Made by a program: the position numbers and the translations under genes. Shown in pieces: positions 25,272-32,609 of a stretch of DNA of 64,000 bases. Positions within the stretch are counted from its first letter, which is position 1, and every line of letters starts with the position of its first letter. Source of the stretch: Sphingorhabdus sp. SMR4y (GTDB lineage Bacteria; Pseudomonadota; Alphaproteobacteria; Sphingomonadales; Sphingomonadaceae); the NCBI RefSeq assembly GCF_002218195.1, contig NZ_CP022336.1, forward strand, positions 2,785,001 through 2,849,000. The letters run 5' to 3'. Below the pieces are notes generated by a model. The model ran no database searches and had not been told where the DNA came from. It saw only the letters and a list, made by a program, of their open reading frames with translations.

Positions 25272-25433
25272 ATGAATTACAAAAGCCAAATAGCTCCAAG
25301 CCAGACCGTAACTTGCGGCAAGAGAGTATATCAAAAGCCGGAGCTCGTTCTGTTGAGCGACACGGCGAGCGCCGAAGGCAAAGATTATGCACCGTTTGAA
25401 AGCACTTTTATCGGCACTTCTGGTCCAAGTTAA
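25272..25433 (+). CDS. Candidate RiPP precursor peptide, copy 3 (53 aa)
   Basis: Shares Tyr20-Gln-Lys-Pro-Glu-Leu-Val-Leu-Leu-Ser-Asp-Thr and Ala-Ser-Ala-Glu-Gly36-Lys. The proposed 18-residue core from Gly36 places Glu at position 8 and has a bulky Phe-Ile in the tail that could act as a plug; it ends Thr-Ser-Gly-Pro-Ser, like the Phe-Gly-Pro-Ser end of copy 1. The ATG at 25272 is preferred over 25266 because AAGGGA is then correctly spaced. It lies 70 bases before the permease/FG-GAP gene, the closest association of the array with that gene. Confidence 0.65.
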   Translation: MNYKSQIAPSQTVTCGKRVYQKPELVLLSDTASAEGKDYAPFESTFIGTSGPS

Positions 25434-25503
25434 ATAGCCGACATCACTGCGCGCTACGCGGCTCCCGTATGGCCAGTCTATTGGGGTTAACTCCGCCATT
25501 CAT

Positions 25504-28500
25504 ATGAAGATCAGTTCTCCTCGGACCACGGGACGCGATCCGCGGCTGGCCATTGCCCTGCTGGCGATGGCGGGCCTCGCGATCACTTTCTGGACCGGTT
25601 CCCGCTATCCGGCGCTGAACAGCAAAGCCGCCATGGGTGGTGATACGCCGCTGTCGGGTCTGGCTTTCGATATCGTCTACGATATTTTCCCCGACAGTGC
25701 GCTGTGGTGGGCGCTGGTCGCCAATACGGCCAACTGGATCATCACCAATATCAAGGGCATGACCTTTGGCATATTGTTCGGCGCTGCCTTGCTGACATTG
25801 CTGTCGCTGTTGCAGCGACGGCAACTCAAGGGCAGTTTCGGCAATGCCGCCCTTGGCGCTGCAATCGGTGCGCCGCTCGGCGTCTGCGTCAATTGCGCGA
25901 TGCCGATCGCGGTCGGCCTGCACATGGGACGGATGCGGCTCGAAACCACGCTGGCTGCGATGATGGCTTCGCCCACGCTGAACGTGATCGTGGTATCGAT
26001 GACCTTCGCGCTGCTGCCGCTGCATATGGCGGTGATCAAGCTGGTGCTGGCGCTGCTGCTGGTATTGGTGGCGGTGCCGCTTTTATGCCATTTCCTCTTG
26101 CGCAGCGAGACGGAGCGAACCCGGTCCGACTTCGGTGCGATAGCGCCCGTGGCCGAACCGACCGGTGTGACCGGCTGGCTTGCCCGGCGCCTCGCACCGA
26201 AAGATGCCGGTCCGCAGTCGGCCAGTCTGTTCGGAGCGCTGATCTGGTATCTGCGCAATTTCTTGAGCAATCTGTTCACCATTTCGATATTGACCGTACC
26301 GATGATGTTTGCCGCCGCGGTGCTAGGCGCTCTGATTGCCTCATTTTTTGATACCAATGCGATTGCCGGTATTTTGCCCAGAGGGGGCATGCTGATGGTG
26401 CCGCTGGCGATGATCGCCGTGGCCCTGGTCGCGGCATTCGTGCCCGCGCCGATTGCTCTGGACGTGATCCTGACCATTGTGCTGCTCAACATCGGCCTGA
26501 GCGGCAGCTATGCAACGGTGGCGCTGATCGCGCTGGGCAGCACGAGCATCTATGCCGTCATCGTGCTGTGGCGCGTGATTTCGCGGCGCACCGCGCTAGT
26601 GATGTTCGGTGCTGTGATCGCGATGGCTGTCGCGGGCGGAATATTGGCCCATTTTGCAGGCCCTGTCGAAGCGCGTTACGAGCGCGAGCAGGTGCTGGCC
26701 GGAGTAGCGGATCTCGGCCCGATCGCCTTGCCGCAGGCGCCTGCGGCACCGGCTGCGCTGCCGATGGCGGAATTGTCTCGCCGCTCGGCAGCGATACGGT
26801 TGGTACGTGAGCCCCTGTCCGGGCAAATTACCAGCAGCAACGGCAGCGCCATAACGACGAGCCGCCTGCTCTACCCCGCCGCGCGGCAATCGCCTGTGGG
26901 CCCGGACTCCGGGACGACGATCTTCACCCGCTTGCCGGGCCGCGCCCTGGGCTTGGCCGAGGAAGGCACGACCACGCCGCTTTTTGAAATAGACACCTAT
27001 ATGTTCGGCGGCGCGATCGCGGCCGGTGATGTCGACGGCGATGGCTGGGATGACGTGCTGGTCCGTCGCCCGACCGGCGGCACCGGCCTGTCACTATACC
27101 GCAATCTCGGCGGTCATTTCGCACGGCAGGATGTGGATCTCGGCAAATATGAGGCCAGCGAGTTTCTCGACGTCGCCTTTGCCGACTGGAACGGCGATGG
27201 CATGCTTGATCTGATCGGGTCTACCCGCATGGGCGATGTTCTGGTCATTCCCAATGATGCCGGTCAATTTGCTCTCTCCAATGCCGGTACTTTCGTCTTG
27301 CAACTGCCGGAGAGAATTCGCGCGCTCACCCTTGCCTTCGCCGATTTCGACCGGGATTCCAGGCTGGATATGGCCATCGGTGGCTGGGCAAGTGGAACCG
27401 GGCGGGAAAGCATCAGATATGGACAGGCCATCGATGCAAAGGTGTTCATGGTCTGGAATGATGGTCCGGGCACACCCGGACTGACGCCATTGCCAGTGAC
27501 GCCGGGGCAGACATTGACACTGCTTGCGCATGATTTTGATGGCAACGGCTATCCCGATCTGCTCAAGGGCGACGATATTGCCGGGACGGACGAACTGCTA
27601 TTTTTCGGGCCCGGTCGGCAGACCCTGCCAAATGGCGCTGCTACCCAACCCTTTCCCTACCTGCTCAGGACGTCGATGAGCTATGATCTGGGTGACTGGA
27701 ACAATGATCTGGTGCCGGATGTCTACGGCGTGCAGATATCCGATCGCAATCTGCGCGACCGTGACGATGCCCGGATGGGTGCGCGGCATTTTGAAATCTG
27801 TTCACAGGCGGCAGCAGACCTCAGCTGGAACAGCGACGATATCCGTCAATGCTCCAACGAAATGCGCTCCATCGACCAGATTCGGGAAAATGGCCAAAGC
27901 GCAAAATTCAAATGCCGGGAGTTGATGAGTGATCGGGACCGCAGTGTTTGCGCGGCCATGGCCTATCTCAACCAGCTCGAAATCGACCTCCAGAAAAATC
28001 AAGGGACATCCGCAGAGCACGCGTTCCGTTCGTGTCACCAGAAACTGGCAGAGACGCCCGCGCTGCAATATATGTGTGCCGGACTGATCCTGAATCGTTC
28101 GCCGCAATTGAAAGGCGAGGTGCTGGCGCAGCGTCATGTACCGATGGTGGTGCACGGCAATATGCTGTTCACCGGGTCAACCGACGGCGCGTTTCACGAT
28201 CAAGCCGAGGCGCAAAAGATACGTATGCCGGGCTGGGGATGGAACAGCCGCTTCGCGGATCTCGATCAGGATGGCTGGCAGGATTTGCTGGTCATGACGG
28301 GTGTCTGGCTGTCCCCCGGCAGATCCACACCCAATATTTTCTATCGCAATGATCAGGGCCGCTTCAAAAATACCACCGACAGCTCCGGTCTCGGGGATAT
28401 CGCGCCGTCCTACAGCTATGCGCTGACCGACTTCGATCGCGACGGCGATATCGACGTGCTGCGCCCGCCGGAAAGCCTGTCGATGGTGGTGCACCGCAAT

Positions 28501-28812
28501 GACCGGCCTGCCGGTCAGGCTCTGTGGGTCAGATTGCGCGACTCGATCGGTAACAGCATGGGCGTGGGGGCGATGGTCACCATGTGCAGCGGCGGCTCGA
28601 TCACTATCCGGCCAGGCCCCTGCCAGCGTCGCTGGGTGCGGGCAAGCGGGGGCTATATGTCCTTCGACCCGATCGCCGCGCATTTCGGACTCGGGCAGGG
28701 TCAGCGAGTCTCACTGGTCGAGGTGCAATGGCCGGACGGAGAGGTGACGCGCATTATCCCGGCCGATCTGCGCGGCGGCGAGTTGCTGATCAATCGGTCC
28801 GTCGCGCCGTAA
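25504..28812 (+). CDS. Fusion of ArsP-like permease, FG-GAP propeller and ASPIC/UnbV domain
   Basis: 1102 residues. Residues 1-390 hold about eight to ten hydrophobic segments and resemble the DUF318/ArsP predicted permeases, with Gly-Val-Cys-Val-Asn-Cys-Ala-Met-Pro in place of the usual Cys-rich permease motif. After a linker, at least seven calcium-type FG-GAP loops appear from about residue 510 (Asp-Val-Asp-Gly-Asp-Gly, Asp-Trp-Asn-Gly-Asp-Gly, Asp-Phe-Asp-Arg-Asp, Asp-Leu-Asp-Gln-Asp-Gly and others), compatible with a propeller. A helical insertion (about 765-865) carries six cysteines. The last 100 residues match ASPIC/UnbV (Gly-Ala-Met-Val-Thr ... His-Phe-Gly-Leu-Gly ... Val-Gln-Trp-Pro-Asp-Gly). 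No strong ribosome site is seen. It probably spans the inner membrane with a periplasmic propeller; a role with the adjacent peptides is inferred. Confidence 0.8.
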   Translation: MKISSPRTTGRDPRLAIALLAMAGLAITFWTGSRYPALNSKAAMGGDTPLSGLAFDIVYDIFPDSALWWALVANTANWIITNIKGMTFGILFGAALLTLLSLLQRRQLKGSFGNAALGAAIGAPLGVCVNCAMPIAVGLHMGRMRLETTLAAMMASPTLNVIVVSMTFALLPLHMAVIKLVLALLLVLVAVPLLCHFLLRSETERTRSDFGAIAPVAEPTGVTGWLARRLAPKDAGPQSASLFGALIWYLRNFLSNLFTISILTVPMMFAAAVLGALIASFFDTNAIAGILPRGGMLMVPLAMIAVALVAAFVPAPIALDVILTIVLLNIGLSGSYATVALIALGSTSIYAVIVLWRVISRRTALVMFGAVIAMAVAGGILAHFAGPVEARYEREQVLAGVADLGPIALPQAPAAPAALPMAELSRRSAAIRLVREPLSGQITSSNGSAITTSRLLYPAARQSPVGPDSGTTIFTRLPGRALGLAEEGTTTPLFEIDTYMFGGAIAAGDVDGDGWDDVLVRRPTGGTGLSLYRNLGGHFARQDVDLGKYEASEFLDVAFADWNGDGMLDLIGSTRMGDVLVIPNDAGQFALSNAGTFVLQLPERIRALTLAFADFDRDSRLDMAIGGWASGTGRESIRYGQAIDAKVFMVWNDGPGTPGLTPLPVTPGQTLTLLAHDFDGNGYPDLLKGDDIAGTDELLFFGPGRQTLPNGAATQPFPYLLRTSMSYDLGDWNNDLVPDVYGVQISDRNLRDRDDARMGARHFEICSQAAADLSWNSDDIRQCSNEMRSIDQIRENGQSAKFKCRELMSDRDRSVCAAMAYLNQLEIDLQKNQGTSAEHAFRSCHQKLAETPALQYMCAGLILNRSPQLKGEVLAQRHVPMVVHGNMLFTGSTDGAFHDQAEAQKIRMPGWGWNSRFADLDQDGWQDLLVMTGVWLSPGRSTPNIFYRNDQGRFKNTTDSSGLGDIAPSYSYALTDFDRDGDIDVLRPPESLSMVVHRNDRPAGQALWVRLRDSIGNSMGVGAMVTMCSGGSITIRPGPCQRRWVRASGGYMSFDPIAAHFGLGQGQRVSLVEVQWPDGEVTRIIPADLRGGELLINRSVAP

Positions 28813-28855
28813 AATCAGGAACAAATGATCTCCCGTGGCCAGCGCGGCGCGGGGT

Positions 28856-29260
28856 TTATATGTGCATGGTCACGAACAGAAAGATGATCCATAGTGCCAG
28901 CGCCAATGTCGTGAGCCAGGTTGCCAGGACACCGAGCTGGCGAAAGCGCGGCGAGCCGCCCCTGTGATGCTGGGCCATGCCGACGATATGCGAGACCCGG
29001 CCGATCAGGAAGATCGTCGCGATGACCGTGATGCCGATATGATGGGCATTGGCCAGTTCGAGTATCGCCAGCATGATCAGGAAGACCGGCGCATGTTCCG
29101 ACAGATTGGCATGGGTGCGCCGGGCGGCGAGCAGATCGGGATTGTCGCCGTCGCCAAAGCCGATCCGGGTGGCGAGGCGGACCTTGACCGTCGCATAGGC
29201 GCAATAGATCAGCAGCAGCGCACAAATCGCGGCGGCGAGGCCGGTTACCGGTAATGTCAT
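28856..29260 (-). CDS. MAPEG-family membrane protein
   Basis: 134 residues with four hydrophobic segments. Arg-Arg-Thr-His-Ala-Asn-Leu-Ser-Glu-His-Ala-Pro-Val-Phe-Leu matches the central MAPEG motif (Arg-x-x-His-Ala-Asn-x-x-Glu) and Ile-Gly-Arg-Val-Ser-His-Ile-Val-Gly the later helix. Family members are glutathione-linked membrane enzymes; the bacterial branch is mostly uncharacterised. It converges with the permease/FG-GAP gene, ending 43 bases from it. Confidence 0.85.
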   Translation of the reverse strand: MTLPVTGLAAAICALLLIYCAYATVKVRLATRIGFGDGDNPDLLAARRTHANLSEHAPVFLIMLAILELANAHHIGITVIATIFLIGRVSHIVGMAQHHRGGSPRFRQLGVLATWLTTLALALWIIFLFVTMHI

Positions 29261-29388
29261 GTTTTTCCTCCCTGTGTTTTCGGGAGCTTAACCAATTCTC
29301 GGCGAAGCGCAACGTGCGGGGCAGGCGGGCGCGGGTGCTGCACGCGCGGCTTTGCTGGCGAGCAGCAGGATGCGCCGCGCAGCTATTG

Positions 29389-29976
29389 TCATGCGAGGGG
29401 CGCGGTCATTCTGCCCCGTATCGGCGAAACCGCGGCCGCCGGATCCATCTTCATGAGCTCCTCTGGCGGCACTCCGCTGCGGAGCCGTGCCAGCCAGTCG
29501 TCGGGGTCATATTCCGCGCCGACGGGGTTCTGGCCGATGGCTTCGCCGTGGAAATAGGCCGTGCCTTCCGCCTTGGTCGGAAACACGTCGACGGAAAATT
29601 CCATCTGGTTGCCATCGGGGTCGGCATAATAGAGCGACGCGCTCATGCCGTGATTGACGCACCAGTAGGGCCGGATCCCGACCGCCTTCAGTGTTTCGTA
29701 ATTTGCCAGCAAATCCTGCAGCGAGTCATATTCCCACGCGACATGATCGACGCCAATCATACCGCTGTCATCCTTGTCGTCCGGATCGTCCGGACGGATC
29801 ACGCCGAGATCGGCGAAAGCGAAGCGATGATGTTCTTCATCGAAGGCGAGGAAGGCCAGCGCCGGGTTCTGATACTGGATTCTCGCGCCAAAAACCGTGG
29901 CATACCATTGCAACATGTCTTCAAAACGGCGGGTCCTGTAGACCACGTGGGCAAGGGCGGATGGTGGTTTGATCAT
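29389..29976 (-). CDS. VOC-family protein, extradiol dioxygenase-like
   Basis: 195 residues. The vicinal-oxygen-chelate pattern is visible: His in Ala-His-Val-Val-Tyr-Arg-Thr at the start of module one, His in Gly-Val-Asp-His-Val-Ala-Trp-Glu, and Glu in Gln-Met-Glu-Phe-Ser-Val-Asp as the metal set. This fits a catechol 2,3-dioxygenase-like or glyoxalase-like enzyme with iron or manganese. AGGAGC stands 6 bases before the ATG at 29974-29976; the ORF continues upstream but without a site. It may serve the aromatic catabolism suggested by the Rieske oxygenase cluster 17 kb away, which is only inference. Confidence 0.8.
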   Translation of the reverse strand: MIKPPSALAHVVYRTRRFEDMLQWYATVFGARIQYQNPALAFLAFDEEHHRFAFADLGVIRPDDPDDKDDSGMIGVDHVAWEYDSLQDLLANYETLKAVGIRPYWCVNHGMSASLYYADPDGNQMEFSVDVFPTKAEGTAYFHGEAIGQNPVGAEYDPDDWLARLRSGVPPEELMKMDPAAAVSPIRGRMTAPLA

Positions 29977-30117
29977 GAAGCTGCTCCTGTGGTCATGAGG
30001 GTTCGGGAAAAGGCGCGGTCTTCCGCGTCCCGAAATTGCTCTGTCCGCGGTATCGTCGGCGGGATGAGGCAAGCGCCAGGCCGAGGTGCGCCAGAATATG
30101 GGGTTTGATATCGTCCA

Positions 30118-31455
30118 CTAGCCGGCCTGCTGTTTGTCTTCATTCGCCAGACTGCCGGCGCCAACTCCGGCGAACAGGCACAGGGCCAGTCCGGCAAGAG
30201 ACAGGGCGGCTACCGCATAATAGGCCGCCGCATAGCCGCTGCCTTCGACGACCCACCCCGAGCCGCCCGAAAGGAGCGACCTGGCGAGATTGGGAGCGGC
30301 CATGAACAGCGCAAACAGACTCGCGGCAATGGTCGGATCGCAAAGTCGCATCGCCCAGACGATGAGAACGATGGTCAGAAGAAGTGCGGCAACATACTGG
30401 ATCGCATATATTGCCATGAAGACTGTGCTGCCTTGCCACATTTCATAGGTGGCACCCGCTATGGTCGCCGCAAGAGCCAGGACAAGAAAAAGCATTGTCA
30501 TGGAATTGCGAAGGCCCGCCCAGCGTACAAGAAATGTGGTCATCGTGGCACCGGCGATCGCTGCGATCAGTCCGACAATACTCGCAAAACTGCTATAGTC
30601 GTCACTCCCCCAGCCCAGTTGCTGGACCGAGAGCGTTGGCGCGACGGAATCCATGAAGGCAAAAGTCGCCGAGGACAATCCGGTCCCGGCTAGGAACAGG
30701 AGAGTCGGCAGCGATAGCAAGGACCGAAAAATGCCCCCGAGGATCGGAAGCCAGGCTGCGTGCTGGCGTTCGGTACATTCTGGTGAAGGCTGGCCGCCGG
30801 TCCAGGGGAAAAGCCGTTCTCCGGGCCGTTCCCGGAACAGGGAAATGAATAGGGAGGCAATCCCGACAAAAGCGCCAAACAGAAACGCCGTGATCGAAAT
30901 CTGGTCATCGACCAACAGCTGCCCGGCGATAAAGCCGGCAGCAGAAATGCCCAGGGTCTGGGAAGCAAACATAAATCCGTTAACGGTGGTTCGTTCTTCT
31001 TCGGGCACGAGGTCCACCGTCATGCCGTCGACCGCCACATCATTGAAGGTGGCGCACAGATTGAGCGTGAAACAAAAGGCCGTGAGCACAATAATCTGGC
31101 TGGCCGACGGGGCGGCAATGGCCAGGCCGAACAGGGTTGCCATCATCAACATCTGGGCAACCAATATCCATGACCGACGTCTGCCCATCGGCCGATAGGT
31201 AAACCGGTCCATCAGCAGGCCGTTGAAAAGTTTCAGCGACCAGGGAAGCAGGGCTGTTCCCACAAAGCCGCCAATTTCTATCGGCGAGGCGCCGCGGGCC
31301 GCGAGCCAGGCGGGTATGGCGATCGTGCTTAACCCGACAACGATACCCTGCATGAAATAGAGCAATATGATTGCGATACACCGCAAATATATACTCTCGG
31401 ACATGGCCGGAACAGCCGGGTAGCCCCTGCGAAGGGCCGATTTTGTTTCACTCAT
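30118..31455 (-). CDS. MFS transporter, AmpG/PAT-like
   Basis: 445 residues and about twelve hydrophobic segments. Leu-Pro-Trp-Ser-Leu-Lys-Leu-Phe-Asn-Gly-Leu-Leu-Met-Asp-Arg and Gly-Arg-Arg-Arg-Ser-Trp are the loop motifs of the peptide-acetyl-CoA/AmpG-type carriers, which move muropeptides or acetyl-CoA. The true substrate is unclear. The ATG at 31453-31455 overlaps the end of the upstream SnoaL-like gene by 8 bases, so both are translated from one mRNA. Confidence 0.8.
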   Translation of the reverse strand: MSETKSALRRGYPAVPAMSESIYLRCIAIILLYFMQGIVVGLSTIAIPAWLAARGASPIEIGGFVGTALLPWSLKLFNGLLMDRFTYRPMGRRRSWILVAQMLMMATLFGLAIAAPSASQIIVLTAFCFTLNLCATFNDVAVDGMTVDLVPEEERTTVNGFMFASQTLGISAAGFIAGQLLVDDQISITAFLFGAFVGIASLFISLFRERPGERLFPWTGGQPSPECTERQHAAWLPILGGIFRSLLSLPTLLFLAGTGLSSATFAFMDSVAPTLSVQQLGWGSDDYSSFASIVGLIAAIAGATMTTFLVRWAGLRNSMTMLFLVLALAATIAGATYEMWQGSTVFMAIYAIQYVAALLLTIVLIVWAMRLCDPTIAASLFALFMAAPNLARSLLSGGSGWVVEGSGYAAAYYAVAALSLAGLALCLFAGVGAGSLANEDKQQAG

Positions 31456-31816
31456 AAAAATATCGCTCTTCGATGATCTTTTGGTCACGGACGGTGTAGA
31501 TGGCGATCTCGCTAAAAGGTTGCCGCTCGCCGGTGGCCCGGCGCTTGATCAGCATGTCGATAAACAGGGCAAAATGGTCGCCGGTGATAAAAGGGCCATC
31601 GATGCTGAGTTCTTCCATCGCGCTGTGATCCAGCCAGCTTGTCAGCTTGTAATGCGCGGCCTTATATCCCGTTACGATGGCCGGGCCATGTTCCCTGCTA
31701 TTCTCCGGCTCCATGCTGACGATATCGACGGCCCAGTATTTTTCTGCCGCAGCAACCGCCTGCCCGTTCAGTAGCAATGATGAAAAATCATGTGCGAGAT
31801 CACCAAGATCACTCAT
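31448..31816 (-). CDS. SnoaL-like protein (third NTF2-fold gene)
   Basis: 122 residues with an NTF2-like pattern: N-terminal helix, Tyr-Trp-Ala-Val-Asp-Ile-Val-Ser-Met-Glu-Pro, a Phe-Ile-Thr-Gly-Asp-His-Phe-Ala strand and C-terminal Glu-Glu-Arg-Tyr-Phe-Tyr-Glu. GGAAGGGG precedes the ATG at 31814-31816, which is chosen over an upstream ATG at 31843. It is the first gene of a pair with the AmpG-like carrier. Function unknown. Confidence 0.75.
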   Translation of the reverse strand: MSDLGDLAHDFSSLLLNGQAVAAAEKYWAVDIVSMEPENSREHGPAIVTGYKAAHYKLTSWLDHSAMEELSIDGPFITGDHFALFIDMLIKRRATGERQPFSEIAIYTVRDQKIIEERYFYE

Positions 31817-31953
31817 ATCATCCCCTTCCTGTATTCGGGCCACGCAGAAGAATCCGGCGGATGGCGGGTCGCAAAATCATCCGCCGGACTGGGGTATAGT
31901 CCGGGCTGGGCGCTGCTAAGGGTTGCACCGTCCGCCCGGACCAGGCTGCGAAG

Positions 31954-32406
31954 CTAGCGGACGGTCGCTTCCTGCAGCGTCATCGACCCTGTGACTCTGC
32001 GGAATTTCGCCCGGTTGCCGGATTCGGCATCGAGCTGCGCGTTGGTTCTCTTGTCAAATTCTTCCCATTCCTTGCTGCGCTTTTCCATTTCGGCGCCGCT
32101 GGGCCAGGAAGGGAAGGTCCGCGTCAGATACATCGACGGCTCACCGTCGCGGGGATCGACATTATAATAGATTTTATAATCGGTGATCCAGCCCTTCGAC
32201 TTGGCGAATTCCTGGTTTTTCTTCCATTCGCCGGCAAGATAGCTGGCATAAGCCGTCCATCCCGCATCCTCCAGATAGATACCGGTCATGGTCGTGTAAT
32301 CACCGGCTACCAGCGGGAATTCGTCGGCCATAGCCGGTGCGGACAAGGCTAGCGGCGCGGCCACCGTGATGGCAGTGGCCACCATCATTTTTTTCATCAG
32401 TTTCAT
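31954..32406 (-). CDS. Secreted hypothetical protein, 150 aa
   Basis: Signal peptide ending Ala-Pro-Ala-Met-Ala, then a Trp- and Tyr-rich mature part (Asp-Ala-Gly-Trp-Thr-Ala-Tyr-Ala and Trp-Pro-Ser-Gly-Ala-Glu-Met-Glu). No cysteine. The start at 32404-32406 fits AGGAGA 6 bases upstream; the ATG at 32412 would sit directly on that site. Sphingomonads have related periplasmic proteins of unknown role. Confidence 0.65.
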   Translation of the reverse strand: MKLMKKMMVATAITVAAPLALSAPAMADEFPLVAGDYTTMTGIYLEDAGWTAYASYLAGEWKKNQEFAKSKGWITDYKIYYNVDPRDGEPSMYLTRTFPSWPSGAEMEKRSKEWEEFDKRTNAQLDAESGNRAKFRRVTGSMTLQEATVR

Positions 32407-32609
32407 TTGCATTCTCCTGTTCTCTTTCGGTCAGCGAGGCCAAGGCGATATCGAATTTCACAGCCCCCCATTCGGCAAACACAGCTCTCCCATTGGCGGA
32501 AACCGGGGCTTCCGGGCCGCCTGACACGCTATCTATGTCTGCAAATTCGATGGGACGACAGTGCGCCCAAAGGTAACATCGCGTCAACGGCGCTACCGTC
32601 AATAATACG

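Larger units (their letters stand above)
24252..25433 (+). repeat. Tandem triplication of a ~455-bp peptide-gene unit
   Basis: Three units start at the peptide ATGs 24357, 24819 and 25272, i.e. 462 and 453 bases apart. Upstream of each lies the same block: CTTTTCTTCT, 8 bases, TGATGCTTAA in units 1 (24252-24279) and 3 (25163-25190), and a variant CTTTCTTTTT...TGATG in unit 2 (24698-24715). TAA(C/T)TGGGGCAA follows in units 1 (24277) and 2 (24721). A 15-base run GGCAATCCGCGATCG is identical at 24322-24336 and 24780-24794. The stretches outside the peptide genes show no other open frame. This is an old duplication with conserved promoter-like parts. Confidence 0.7.
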
